From: Aureococcus anophagefferens
Lineage: Eukaryota; Sar; Pelagophyceae; Pelagomonadales; Pelagomonadaceae
Direction: 5' to 3'
Length of the DNA stretch: 64,000 nt
Assembly (NCBI RefSeq): GCF_000186865.1
Contig: NW_008705562.1
Coordinates: forward strand, 1,095,192 to 1,159,191
Below the pieces are notes generated by a model. The model was not told the DNA's origin. It ran no database searches and saw only the letters and a program-made list of their open reading frames with translations. The position numbers and the translations under genes are program-made. This document shows positions 43,912-52,744 of the stretch, one piece after another. The first letter of the stretch is position 1; each line of letters starts with the position of its first letter.

Positions 43912-46900
43912 TTAAACCACATCCGTCCCCGCGCCCTCGATGGGGTTCGTCGCCGCGAAGGTCGAGGACCCCTTGGGAGGGCCGCGGCGGCGGAACGCGT
44001 CGCCGAGCGCCGCGTGGTAGGGCCCGTCGTCCTTGTCGTCCACGGTAAAGTCGCAGGGCTTGTCGTGGTCGAGGTGGTACTTCTCGTCCTCGTCGGCGAC
44101 GCGGTCGATGAGCTTGTCGTTGATGAACTCCTGGCGCCGGACCTGCAGCGCGACGTCGTGGTCGTCGTCCTCGGACGCGAGGCGCCCCGCGACGACGCAG
44201 CCGAGCATCACGGCGACGGCGGCCATGTAGCAGGCGTCGCGGCGGCCCTCGTTCACGAGGCCCGGCAGGTAGACGACGATGGCGCAGTTCGTGAGCGCGG
44301 CCGCGACGTTGAGGAACGAGTAGACGGACTTGAACGAGCCGATGTCCTGGACGCCGCGGGGTTCGATGCGCCGGTAGCCCGTGAGGTACTTGTAGGCGTC
44401 GAGGCGCAGGATGATGAGGTTGTTGAGCGCGCCGATGGGCACGACGACGGGCGCGGCGACGCCGAAGAGCGCGATGTAGCCGTAGTTGATCGCGCCCGCC
44501 ATGTACCTGGCAGGACAAGGGTGATGCAACGTCGCTTCAACGTGAGTGTTCCGCGCGCGCGCGTTCCAGAAAGATCATCCGCGCTTCGAGAACGCTCCGA
44601 GAGATGATCGCTCGTCCAAAGATCAGCCAAAACGAGTGGAAATGGGCCGAGCTAGGAGCCCTTGAAGTTGGGAATTCCGCACCCTTTTCCTGCCCCGGCC
44701 ATGTACTCGGAGATGGAGTCCTGCGTCTCGTCGTACTCCAGCAGGAGGTACTCCCACTCGGGCCCCGACATCTCCGCCTCGTGGCCGCCCTCGCGGCGCT
44801 CGTTGAGCTTGCGCGTCACGAGCGGGATGATCGTGCCCGTCGTCGTCGCGGCGACGAGCGAGATGACCATGATGAAGAGGACGTTGTAGCGCAGGTCGTA
44901 GAAGCAGTCGTTCTCGAGGCAGTGCCACTCGTTGCCGATGTTCTTCACCTTGGGGTCGATGTGCTCCTGGACGAAGACCGTGAAGTAGAGCGACCCGTAC
45001 GCGTTGATGAAGTTGAAGACGAAGAGGCGGATGATGAGCTTGTCGCGGAACTCCGTCTCCGTGCGCCAGTTCTCCTTCTCCGTGCACCTGAACGACGCGC
45101 TTCGCGGGTCGGGACACACGGGGCGAGCGACGCCGCGGCGCACGCGACGGCGATCTTCTTGTAGGCGAGCGCCTACGACGCTTTTTTAATCGGGTTTCCG
45201 GCCGCCGCTCGAAGACGCGGCGCCGCGCGAAGATCTGGATGCCGCACGCGTTGCAGAGCGTCGCGGGCAGCGTGCCGTAGTCGTCGATGAACTTCTGCTG
45301 GTGCTTGAAGACCTGCATGCCCAGGATGAACGCGACGACGAGCAGGACCATGACCGCCGTCGCGAAGGCCCCGAGCGTGATGGCCGCGTCGCGCCTGACG
45401 GAAGCAACGAGTTTCCGGGCGGAAGGAGAAACGACCATGGACACCGCCGTCGCGCTTCTTCGGGTGGTAGAAGATCTCCTCGCCGCCGTCGACGGGCGAC
45501 TTGACGATGCGGCCCTTGAACTGGGGCCGCGGCGGCCTACCGAGCACGACGGTGACGACGTCTCGTTGTTTCCCACCCGAAATCTCTCGAAAGTCGTCAC
45601 GGCCACAGGACGCCGGCGGCGGCTCGTCGTCCTCGAAGTCCGTCATGCCCCACTCGAGCGCGACGCGCTTCTCCTTGCGGCTCCAGGTCACGAGGAGCGC
45701 CGTGGACCAGACGCAGAGCGCGAACGCGAAGCACGCGTGCGCGACCGCCGCCGCGACCGTGCGCTCGCCGAGCAGGTGCGCGAGCGCCTCCGACGCGACG
45801 GCGAAGACGCAGAGCACGAGGAAGTAGTCGGTGACGTGGGCCTGGAAGACCTGGTAGAGGCCCTGCTGCTCGCCGAAGTAGTCCTTGTACGCGTCGAAGG
45901 GCAGCGACGACGGCCGCGCGTACCAGGGCGCGCGCACCCACGCGTCGTAGAGCGCGGCGCGCTCGCCGGCGTCGTGGAGCGGGATGAAGGCCAGGATCTC
46001 GCCCTTGAGGATGCGCTTGGGCAGCGCGATGCCGCAGCCGCCGAAGCGCCGGTTGCTGCAGACGACGTTGCCGAGGAGCTTCAGCCGGTGCATGGACCGG
46101 AAGGGGCTCGACGCGCCCGCCGGGACCGCGTAGAGGGGCTGGAGCGCCTCGTCGCGGTCGTACTTGCCGTAGATGAAGTCCACGGGCCGCAGCGTCGACA
46201 CGGGCTCGCCGCCGCACCTGTGTGGAAATCAACCACTGGTTTGGGTGGTCCTGACCAAACTTCAGAATTCTCTAGCTCGGTCAAATCGAAGTCGATTCGG
46301 CTGATTTTTAGACGAATCGATTGCTCTCGTCGAGTTCTCGAAGCACGGCCGAAGAGGTTGCGTCGAAATTGTCGCGTATGCTCACATTGAAGTCGAGTTG
46401 AAGATTTGAATTCCACACAGCGCCGCACGTCGTGCCGATGTCGATGGGCGCGATGCCGCACGCCGGCAGCCCCGCGGCGAGGCAGTACTCGAGCCGCGCG
46501 GGGTCGAGCTTCATGGCGAAGTTGCGGATGTCGGCCTGGGCGGCGACGCGCGCCTCGGGGCAGCGCACCCTGACGTAGACCTCGTCCTTCTGGATCGACG
46601 CGTAGCACTTGTACCTGGGGTGGCGCGAGGGTGTCTCGAAGCGTGGATGCGCTCTTGAACGGCGCGCGGCCGTCTCGAAGCGCGGCTGCGTTCCCCGAAA
46701 TTGAATCGACGCCGTCCGGCGCTCGACGCCGCTCGCGGTGAGCCGCCGTAAAAGCCGCCGGAACATCTTCGCCTCGCCGATGTCCTGGAAGTCCTTCTCG
46801 CGCATCGACCCGAGCTCGATGTCGCCGCTCTCCTCGGCGGCCGCGGGCTCCCACTCCGCCGTCTTGGGCAGCACGAAGACGGCGTCCCAGACCGGCGGCG

Positions 46901-46985
46901 CCGCGGGCGGCGCCTCCGGCGCCGGAACGGCTTGCTCCTTGGCCGTGGGCGACCGCAGGTGGGTCCGTTCGCCCCGCGGTGCCAT
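43912..46985 (-). CDS. Anoctamin (TMEM16) family membrane protein, eight exons
   Basis: Inferred exons: 46985-46723, 46614-46429, 46217-45624, 45536-45456, 45394-45229, 45172-45144, 45087-44707, 44506-43912. They total 2,295 bp, exactly 765 codons, in one frame. The N-terminal domain has ASIQKDEVYVRVRCPE. Membrane regions include FGEQQGLYQVFQAHVTDYFL, LGAFATAVMVLLVVAFIL and FINAYGSLYFTVFV. The family-diagnostic ENWRTETEFRDKLIIRLFVF and EYMAGAINYGYIALFGVAAP are both present. Anoctamins are calcium-regulated chloride channels or lipid scramblases of the plasma membrane or ER; ion versus lipid transport cannot be decided here. All seven introns look introner-derived. Convergent with the U-box gene, 7 bp away. 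Confidence 0.85.
44507..44698 (-). mobile_element. 192-bp introner (diverged family I interior, different ends)
   Basis: Flanked by CCATGTAC duplications (44499-44506 and 44699-44706; GTACATGG on the gene strand). Ends are an imperfect inverted repeat (CTGGCAGGACAAGGGTG at the low-coordinate end, CCGGGGCAGGAAAAGGGTG from the other). The interior resembles the 203-bp family (TAGCTCGG, GGCTGATCTTTGGACGA, GTTCTCGAAGCGCGG). Removing 200 bp joins the anoctamin frames. Confidence 0.88.
45088..45143 (-). other. 56-bp introner-like intron in anoctamin
   Basis: Begins GTGCGCCG and ends GTTCAG on the gene strand; the following exon starts GTGCACGG. The two octamers match at 6 of 8 positions, suggesting a decayed target duplication. 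Removal yields KKIAVACTEKENWRTETEF. Confidence 0.65.
45173..45228 (-). other. 56-bp introner-like intron in anoctamin
   Basis: Begins GCGCGGCG and ends GTCGTAG; the next exon starts GCGCTCGC (5 of 8 match). The interior GGCCGGAAACCCGA resembles the CGGGAAAACGA core of family II. A GT 12 bases in would also keep frame. Removal gives IQIF/ALAYKKIAVA. Confidence 0.6.
45395..45447 (-). mobile_element. 53-bp mini-introner in anoctamin
   Basis: Perfect 8-bp duplication CGTCGCGC (45387-45394 and 45448-45455; GCGCGACG on the gene strand). The element ends CCGTCAG. Only the GC at the start of the duplication gives an in-frame splice (61 bp): none of the four GT dinucleotides at the 5' end of the element preserves frame. 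Removal reads HPKKRDAAITLGAF. Confidence 0.85.
45537..45615 (-). mobile_element. 79-bp introner (family II, copy B) in anoctamin
   Basis: Perfect duplication GCGGCGGC (45529-45536 and 45616-45623). On the gene strand it starts CGGCGTCCTGTGGCC and ends CGGTAG, with the inner inverted repeat GTGACGAC ... GTCGTCAC and the shared TTTCGAGAGATTT. The 87-bp insertion keeps frame even if retained. Removal gives DDEPPRPQFKG. Confidence 0.9.
46218..46420 (+). mobile_element. 203-bp introner (family I, copy 2) in anoctamin, antisense to host
   Basis: Perfect duplication CGCCGCAC (46210-46217 and 46421-46428). It begins CTGTGTGGAAATCAACC and ends GAATTCCACACAG. It is the same length as the copy at 13754, about 90% identical, and lies in the same direction on the plus strand, yet its host gene runs on the minus strand. 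Removing 211 bp restores IDIGTTCGGEPVSTLRP. Confidence 0.93.
46615..46722 (-). other. 108-bp intron in anoctamin, first in the gene
   Basis: Gene-strand sequence begins GCGCCGGACGG and ends CCACCCCAG, before an exon starting GTACAAGT. Removal gives LTASGVEYKCYASIQKDE, which fits the anoctamin N-terminal domain. It is 108 bp, so the frame stays open if retained. It has internal CGCTTCGAGAC direct repeats and no clear target duplication. Confidence 0.55.
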
Positions 46986-47170
46986 GGTGTGCTGCGGCGC
47001 GGCTTCGGAACTGGCAGAGTGGAAGGCCGAACTCGATCGAGAGGCTGCCCGCGCGCGCGCGTTGGCGTTGGTTTGCCATGCCGAGGCGCGACACAACCTG
47101 TTGAATGTCGAGTTGAGCACCCGATCGAGCCTTTTGCGTGTTGAAGCTCGGACAAGCAGCGAGGGCTAAC

Positions 47171-48676
47171 ATGGCACCTCCGCGATCAGCAGTCCGGACG
47201 CTCGTGCTGGCGTCGACGGCGCTCTGCTCGAGCGCCCTCGCGCTCGTGAGCGAGTACAGCTCCACGGCGGCGAAGATCTCGGGCCCCGTGAAGACCGTGG
47301 GCTGCGTCGGCGGCGCCGAGGCCCTCAGCGACCTGCTCGTGCCGTCGCTCGGCGAGGCGAGCCCCGTGGCCGCGGCGCCGCCCGCGAGCGAGGGCGGCGC
47401 GTCCGTCGTCGTCATCGACGCGCGCGGCGGGAAACTCGACGACGCGGGCGACGTCGACGCGGACGGCGTCGCCGCGATGGTCGCGTCCGACGGCGTCGTC
47501 TACGGCGTCGCGGCCGCGCCGGCGGCGGGCGACCTCGGCTACCTGAGCGGCCTGCTCGTGGCCCTCGAGGTCGAGCTCGAGGTGCGCGCCGCCGAGGGCG
47601 CGCCGCGCGCGCCCAAGGTCGTCGTCGTCGTCGCGCCGGGCGACGCGGGCAAGACGGTGGCCGCGGACCTCCAGAAGGTCTGGGCGCTCGCCGCCAAGCC
47701 CCCGGCCTTCCTGAGCGCGGACCTGGGTGCCGTCTTCGCCGTCACCGTCGTCGACTCGCAGCAGGGCGGCGCCGCGGCCTCCGTCGAGGCCGCGCTCGCG
47801 GGCTGCGGCTCCGAGGGCAGTGGCGCCGAGGCCGTCGCGCGGCTCAAGGCGTCGTCGCTCTCCGCCAAGGCCGCCGTCGGCGGCAAGGCGCCCAAGGGCT
47901 CCGAGGCGGACTACGCCCACGCCCCGGCCGTCGCCGCGGCCGCGGAGCGCGCGCTCGGGGAGACGCTGCCCAAGGCCGCGCGGGACTTGGGCGGCCGCCT
48001 CGACCTCGGCCGCTCCTTCTGCGCGAACCTCGGCGCTGAGTGCCTCGGCGTCGTCGGCGACGTCGTCGAGGCCTTCGACGGCGCCTGCGCGGGCGCGGCC
48101 GGCTCCTTCCACGCCGCGAAGCGCGCGGCCGTCGAAGCCGACGCCAAGGCCGCGCTCCGCGACGCGTTCCTCCCCGGCCAGCTCGCGCTCCTCAGCGAGC
48201 TCGCCTTCGACGACCTGAAGAAGTCGCTCAAGGGCCTGCGCGTCGCCCCGGGCATGACCGCGGAGAGCGCGAAGATGGTCAAGGCCGCGGTCAAGCTCTT
48301 CGAGGCCAAGGCCGCGGACGCGCTCAAGGGCACGGGCTGGAGCGCCAAGGCCTCGAAGCGCGCGCTCGAGCTCGCCCTCGGCGACTTCGTCACGGACCGC
48401 CTCGAGGCCGCCCAGCTCGGCGGCACGCACGTGCCCGACGGCGAGGCGGGCCTCCGCAAGCTCTGGCCCTTCCCCGTCGCGCTCTCCTTCCACTGGCTCC
48501 AGCCCGCCGCGCTCGGCCGCGCGGCGAGCTCCGCGTCGGGCCTCAGCCCCGCGGACCTCAAGCGCTTCAACGTGCGGCCCGAGGACGTCGGCAAGCCGTC
48601 CTTCTCCATCCCCGCCGCCGTCTCCAAGTTCACCAAGGGCATGATCTCCTCCAACTCCAACGCGCCCGTCGAGTAG
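47171..48676 (+). CDS. Plastid-targeted protein of unknown function
   Basis: A 501-residue protein from the ATG at 47171, opening a leader (RTLVLASTALCSSALALV). It has an alanine-rich N-terminal domain with strand-like motifs (SVVVIDARGGKLDDAGDVD, PKVVVVVAPGDAGKTVAADL). A longer helical C-terminal domain contains GRLDLGRSFCANLGAECLGV, AFLPGQL-type helices, GTGWSAKASKRALELALGDF and the closing RPEDVGKPSFSIPAAVSKF. The distribution of VVVVV strands suggests a nucleotide-binding-like fold, but no P-loop is visible. I do not recognise the family. It is divergent from the anoctamin gene. Confidence 0.65.
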   Translation: MAPPRSAVRTLVLASTALCSSALALVSEYSSTAAKISGPVKTVGCVGGAEALSDLLVPSLGEASPVAAAPPASEGGASVVVIDARGGKLDDAGDVDADGVAAMVASDGVVYGVAAAPAAGDLGYLSGLLVALEVELEVRAAEGAPRAPKVVVVVAPGDAGKTVAADLQKVWALAAKPPAFLSADLGAVFAVTVVDSQQGGAAASVEAALAGCGSEGSGAEAVARLKASSLSAKAAVGGKAPKGSEADYAHAPAVAAAAERALGETLPKAARDLGGRLDLGRSFCANLGAECLGVVGDVVEAFDGACAGAAGSFHAAKRAAVEADAKAALRDAFLPGQLALLSELAFDDLKKSLKGLRVAPGMTAESAKMVKAAVKLFEAKAADALKGTGWSAKASKRALELALGDFVTDRLEAAQLGGTHVPDGEAGLRKLWPFPVALSFHWLQPAALGRAASSASGLSPADLKRFNVRPEDVGKPSFSIPAAVSKFTKGMISSNSNAPVE

Positions 48677-48769
48677 GGCGATGCGCGCGCGTTAAGATCG
48701 AGGTCGTTAGCGGGCGGACGGATCCCGGCGCGAGCGCTTCGCTTCGGGATTCGGGGGAACGGCGGCTCC

Positions 48770-51769
48770 TCAGGAGAAGAAGTAGTCCGCGTCGAGGACC
48801 TTGGCGATGTCGAGGTCGCCGCGCGGCGGCAGCGGCGGGAAGTCCGTGTCCGGGTACCGCAGCTCGAAGGACTCGAGGAGCTTCTCGAGCAGCGGCGCCT
48901 CGTACAATTCCAGGAAGCAGTGGCGCAGCGTCGAGTTCATCGTCGCGACGTCCGCCGCGTGCGTCCAGTAGCTGTCGTGGACCGCCGTGAACGCGAGGCC
49001 CCGGTGGTCCATCTCCACGGCCGTCATGAGCATGTGGGAGCTGTCCAGCGAGTGGACGAAGTTCGGCGGGAACGCCGACTTCTGGCGCGTCACGGACACG
49101 GGCAGCTTGTCGCTGTTGTCGACGAGGAGCACGGTTTGCGCCAAGGTCTTCACCGCGTGCTGGCCGTCCCGCCGGTAGGGCTGGACCACGGGCAGCCCCA
49201 GGGGCGTGATCCAGGACACGGGCTGGCCGTGCAGCGACACGAGCCGCGCGCACTGGGCGAGCCAGCCCATGATGTGGCGCGCGGACGTGAAGAGCTCCTC
49301 GAGGACCTCCAAGGTCAGACGCGCGACGTAGCACGCGCAGAGGTAGAGCTCGGCCTCGTCGACGTCGCCCTCGGGCGTGATGCAGCCCAGCGTCGTCAGC
49401 CGCGCCACGGCCGCGTCGCGCTCCGGCGACGGGTCCTGCGCGAGGAGGTCCTCGACCGCGTCCGTGAGGCGGCCCAGAATTTGCTGCCGCGCGCCGACGA
49501 ACGTCACGCCGTAGACCGACGTCATGACCGTCTGCTTGACGACCTTGCGCGTGATCAGGCCGTCGACGATCTGGGCGAGGCGCACGGTTTCTAAAGCCTC
49601 GTCCTCGTCCGTCCACGTGCCCTTCTCCCTCGCTCTTTTGGCCGCCGCGGACGACGCCGACGGCGGGCCGAGCGGCGCGCTGTCGTCGTCGACGCCGACG
49701 AAGTGGCGGTCCGCGCCCTCGTCGTCGTCGTCGAAGGCGTCGTCGCCCAGGGCCACCCCGAAGGCCTCCGTCGGCAGCAGGTCGACGCCGACGCCCGTCG
49801 CGGCGCGCGCGACCTTCTCCGCCACCAGGGCCCGCACGCCCTCGTAGACGTCCCGCGGCGCCTCGCCCGGCAGCAAATTCACCTGCCGCCCGCCTTCGTG
49901 GTCCCGCCCGAGGGCCGCGTAGTGCTGCAAGCCGTTGCAGGAGCCGTCCGCGTGGACCGGCAGCGCGCACTCGTAGTCGCGCGGGTCGTCGAGCTCCGCG
50001 GCGCGCGCGAGTTCCCGGCACGCGGCCAACGCCTGCCAGGGCTCGTCGGCCTCGAGCCACCACATGTTCCCGTCCATGGGCCGCTCGTAGGCGTCGCGGA
50101 TGTCCGCCTCGTGCGCCACCGCGAACGCCGCGCGGTCGTCGAGCGACTTCTTCGAGAGGCCGAACAGGTTCGCGAGGTGGATGCGCAGCCAGAAGAGGCC
50201 GTCGTCGCCGAGGCGCTTCGCCTCGGCGAAGGTGAGCATGGCGCGGCAGACGTCGCTGCCGAGGTGGTTCAGGTTCGGCGGCACGGGGTACGCGCGGCCG
50301 CGGAAGTCGACGTTGTAGGGAAAGTAGAACGCGGCCTCGTCCTTGAACTGCTCCGCGATGCTGAGCTTGAGCAGCGTGTCGCAGCGCAGCGAGTGGAGCT
50401 CGGCGTTGCGCCGCTTCAGGCGCGCGCTGCGGCGCAGGTGCGCGTCGTAGAGCTTCTTGCCGCCGTCCTCGTCGCCGTCGGCCCTCGCCAGGGCCTCGGC
50501 CAGGTCCATGGGCTCGGGCAGCGCGAGGTCCTCCTGGCTCGGCAGGTCCGGCCACTTGCCGCCCGACGCCCAGGCCGCCTTGACGAGATCGAAGACGGGG
50601 CCGTTGACGGCCCAGGGCACCTTGCCCATCGCGTCGAGCCCCGCGAGCACGCCGCCCTCGATGCCCCGCGCGTTCCGGAACGCCTCCATCTGGAGCGCGC
50701 AGCCGTGCGTGCGCATGGCGACGGCCCGCAGCCGCAGGAAGCCGCCCTCGTCGTAGGCCCGCCAGCGCCGCGGCTCGACGAGCATGGGCAGGAACCGCGG
50801 CATCGCGGCGCGGCGGATCGTCTCCGGGCAGCGCGCGTGCGACAGGAGCTCGTCCTTGGCGCGGATGATGCCGATCTTCCGCGCGTTCGAGTAGACGATG
50901 GTGTGCTCCAGGAGCGGCGACCCCGCGTCGTCCTTGGCGACGTCGAGCAGCGCCATGACCAACGCGCTCCCGAGCTTGGCGCGCGTGATCGTCGGCCAGT
51001 CCGTGTCGTCGCCCTCCTCCAGCGCGCGCTTCGCGCGCGAGTTGACGACGTGCGTCGGGAGCCGCGCCAAAGCCCGCGCGTCCAGAAAGGTCTTGGGCAC
51101 CGCGCGCTTGCCCTCGGCGTCCTCCGCGGCCTTGAGCCGCTCGCGCCGCAGGTTCCGGAGCTTGAGCACGCGCGCCTCGGCCTGCACGGTCTCGCCGAGC
51201 GTCGTCACGAGGTTGCTGTACTTGGCGCCCAGGGGCCCGTGCTTGAGGCAGAGGCCGATGGTCGTGTGCATCGTGAGCACCGCGAGCTGTTCGGGCGGCA
51301 GCAGCAGGAGGAGCGGGCCGTAGATGCGGAGGTCGCCGCCCTTGTCGCCATCGAGCGTCGCCTTGCGCTCGGCCGTGATGCGCGTCACGAGGGGCTCGTA
51401 CCACTGGGCCATGAGGCGCTGCACGGGCTTGAGCTCCGCGCCCTTGCCCAAACTCAACAAGTCTTCGATCATCGCCTCGTAGTCCGCGCACGCGGCTTCC
51501 AGCGTCTCCTCCTCGAGCTCGAGCTGCCGCTCGTAGAGCGCGTGGCGCTCCAGGGCCTCGCGCTCGCGCTCCGCGGCGACGAGCGCCGTCGACGACACGG
51601 CGTCGTCGTTGCCGCTCCGCAGGGCGATGGTCGGCGCCGGCAGGAGGAGCTCGTCCTCCGCGAGGGCCGACAGCGCGTTCGGCGCCGTGGATTTCGGTCT
51701 CAGCGGTCGCAGTACGTGCGGTCGCCTCGGCGCAAGCGCCAGCAGGCGTCTCATGGCGCTCGAGTTCAC
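48770..51769 (-). CDS. Single-subunit organellar RNA polymerase (POLRMT/RpoT type)
   Basis: A 999-residue T7-like RNA polymerase; the start may be a few codons in (51754). An Arg/Leu-rich N-terminal leader (RRLLALAPRRPHVLRPLRP) fits mitochondrial import. Conserved blocks: DFRGRAYPVPP (about residue 488), motif A with catalytic Asp in HADGSCNGLQHYAALGRD (about 603), motif B with the essential Lys and Tyr in RKVVKQTVMTSVYGVT (about 740), and motif C with the second catalytic Asp in AVHDSYWTHA (about 928). The C-terminus ends FFS; phage-type enzymes classically end FA, so the end differs slightly. An acidic insert (about 660-700) separates motifs A and B. It transcribes the mitochondrial genome, or possibly the plastid's. 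No intron is seen. Confidence 0.93.
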   Translation of the reverse strand: MNSSAMRRLLALAPRRPHVLRPLRPKSTAPNALSALAEDELLLPAPTIALRSGNDDAVSSTALVAAEREREALERHALYERQLELEEETLEAACADYEAMIEDLLSLGKGAELKPVQRLMAQWYEPLVTRITAERKATLDGDKGGDLRIYGPLLLLLPPEQLAVLTMHTTIGLCLKHGPLGAKYSNLVTTLGETVQAEARVLKLRNLRRERLKAAEDAEGKRAVPKTFLDARALARLPTHVVNSRAKRALEEGDDTDWPTITRAKLGSALVMALLDVAKDDAGSPLLEHTIVYSNARKIGIIRAKDELLSHARCPETIRRAAMPRFLPMLVEPRRWRAYDEGGFLRLRAVAMRTHGCALQMEAFRNARGIEGGVLAGLDAMGKVPWAVNGPVFDLVKAAWASGGKWPDLPSQEDLALPEPMDLAEALARADGDEDGGKKLYDAHLRRSARLKRRNAELHSLRCDTLLKLSIAEQFKDEAAFYFPYNVDFRGRAYPVPPNLNHLGSDVCRAMLTFAEAKRLGDDGLFWLRIHLANLFGLSKKSLDDRAAFAVAHEADIRDAYERPMDGNMWWLEADEPWQALAACRELARAAELDDPRDYECALPVHADGSCNGLQHYAALGRDHEGGRQVNLLPGEAPRDVYEGVRALVAEKVARAATGVGVDLLPTEAFGVALGDDAFDDDDEGADRHFVGVDDDSAPLGPPSASSAAAKRAREKGTWTDEDEALETVRLAQIVDGLITRKVVKQTVMTSVYGVTFVGARQQILGRLTDAVEDLLAQDPSPERDAAVARLTTLGCITPEGDVDEAELYLCACYVARLTLEVLEELFTSARHIMGWLAQCARLVSLHGQPVSWITPLGLPVVQPYRRDGQHAVKTLAQTVLLVDNSDKLPVSVTRQKSAFPPNFVHSLDSSHMLMTAVEMDHRGLAFTAVHDSYWTHAADVATMNSTLRHCFLELYEAPLLEKLLESFELRYPDTDFPPLPPRGDLDIAKVLDADYFFS

Positions 51770-51841
51770 CTACGACGAGCGTCCCATGTTGGCGCCGCCG
51801 CGCTGGCGTCTCTGTCGCTCTTCTCGGCTTGCCGGGGTCGA

Positions 51842-52585
51842 TCAGTTTGCACGCGCCCGGCCGGCGCCGCCACTGGCAGACGTCGCCAGGCGCGCCAGAC
51901 CGTGTCCATGATGCTCTACGTGGACAAGTGCGGGCTTCCCATGCCTGGGTGCATTCGCGTGGTCCGTCGGCCCGCACTGCGCCTCGGCGGTGGGCCATGA
52001 CAGAGCGGCCACGCCGCGGCCTTTCTGGAGCGGGCATTTCGTCTTGGCGAGCATCAGGTCCACGAAGCCGTTCTTCGCGCGCATCTCGTCAGCATCGAGC
52101 TTGAAACGGTGGATCGCTTTTGCCGCCTTTTTCGTGAGGGCTTCGTCGTCGGAGTCGGAGAGCGGGAGGCCTAGCCGGCTGACGAAGCCCAATATTTTTT
52201 TTGTGATATAGATCACTTCGAAGACCCATTCGCCGTCGACGTAAAACACAAAAGACGTGCATTTTTTCCGGTCCCCCGCCGAAAGCAGCCTACCCTCGTA
52301 CTTCCGTACAAGAGCCAGGCCGCGGCGCCCGGCCGGTGCGAGCCTGAGGTCGAGGTTGAGGCTCCGGCTACCTCGCCGCCGCCGCCGCGGCGGTGCGCGG
52401 CGCGGGGGGGCTCCACGAGCTCTGCGGCCAGATCTTCTCGCTCTACGGCGGCACCGCAGCCATCCTGTCCCTCGTGCGCATGGCCGCGGCGCGGCCCCTG
52501 GCCGCGCACGCGCGGCGGCCTCCTCATGCGCGCGCGCGGCTCTCGTCACGAGCGTCGCCGGGGCTCGGCCGCGGCCGCCGAGCAC
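51842..52585 (-). CDS. Uncertain ORF, possibly a gene fragment
   Basis: The frame has a plausible middle (about 52000-52290: GEWVFEVIYITKKILGFVSR, EALTKKAAKAIHRFKLDADE) of clearly lower GC, including runs of A and T. It is flanked by arginine-rich sequence typical of shadow translation. There is no ATG near the plausible part except the distal 52585. It may be a truncated gene, a mobile-element remnant or a gene with unrecognised exons. No family is assigned. Confidence 0.25.
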   Translation of the reverse strand: MLGGRGRAPATLVTRAARAHEEAAARARPGAAPRPCARGTGWLRCRRRARRSGRRARGAPPRRAPPRRRRRGSRSLNLDLRLAPAGRRGLALVRKYEGRLLSAGDRKKCTSFVFYVDGEWVFEVIYITKKILGFVSRLGLPLSDSDDEALTKKAAKAIHRFKLDADEMRAKNGFVDLMLAKTKCPLQKGRGVAALSWPTAEAQCGPTDHANAPRHGKPALVHVEHHGHGLARLATSASGGAGRARAN

Positions 52586-52744
52586 GGCAGCGGGCGCCCC
52601 GCGCTCGAAAGCCAGTCCGTTCGCGGAGGGACGGGGTCCGCGGAACGCGCGCGGCGCGCGGTGCGTCTCGTAGTCAGGCTATTTCACCGCAGAGCATCTC
52701 GGCGCCGTCGGTCCCGGCGGAAGCCGCTGCCCGGCGCCGTGATC

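Noticed and set aside
45537..45615. Treating the in-frame insert ASCGRDDFREISGGKQ as part of the anoctamin protein
   Set aside because: It is the translation of a family II introner; the same peptide-like string appears at the end of the unrelated HU/EF-hand ORF.
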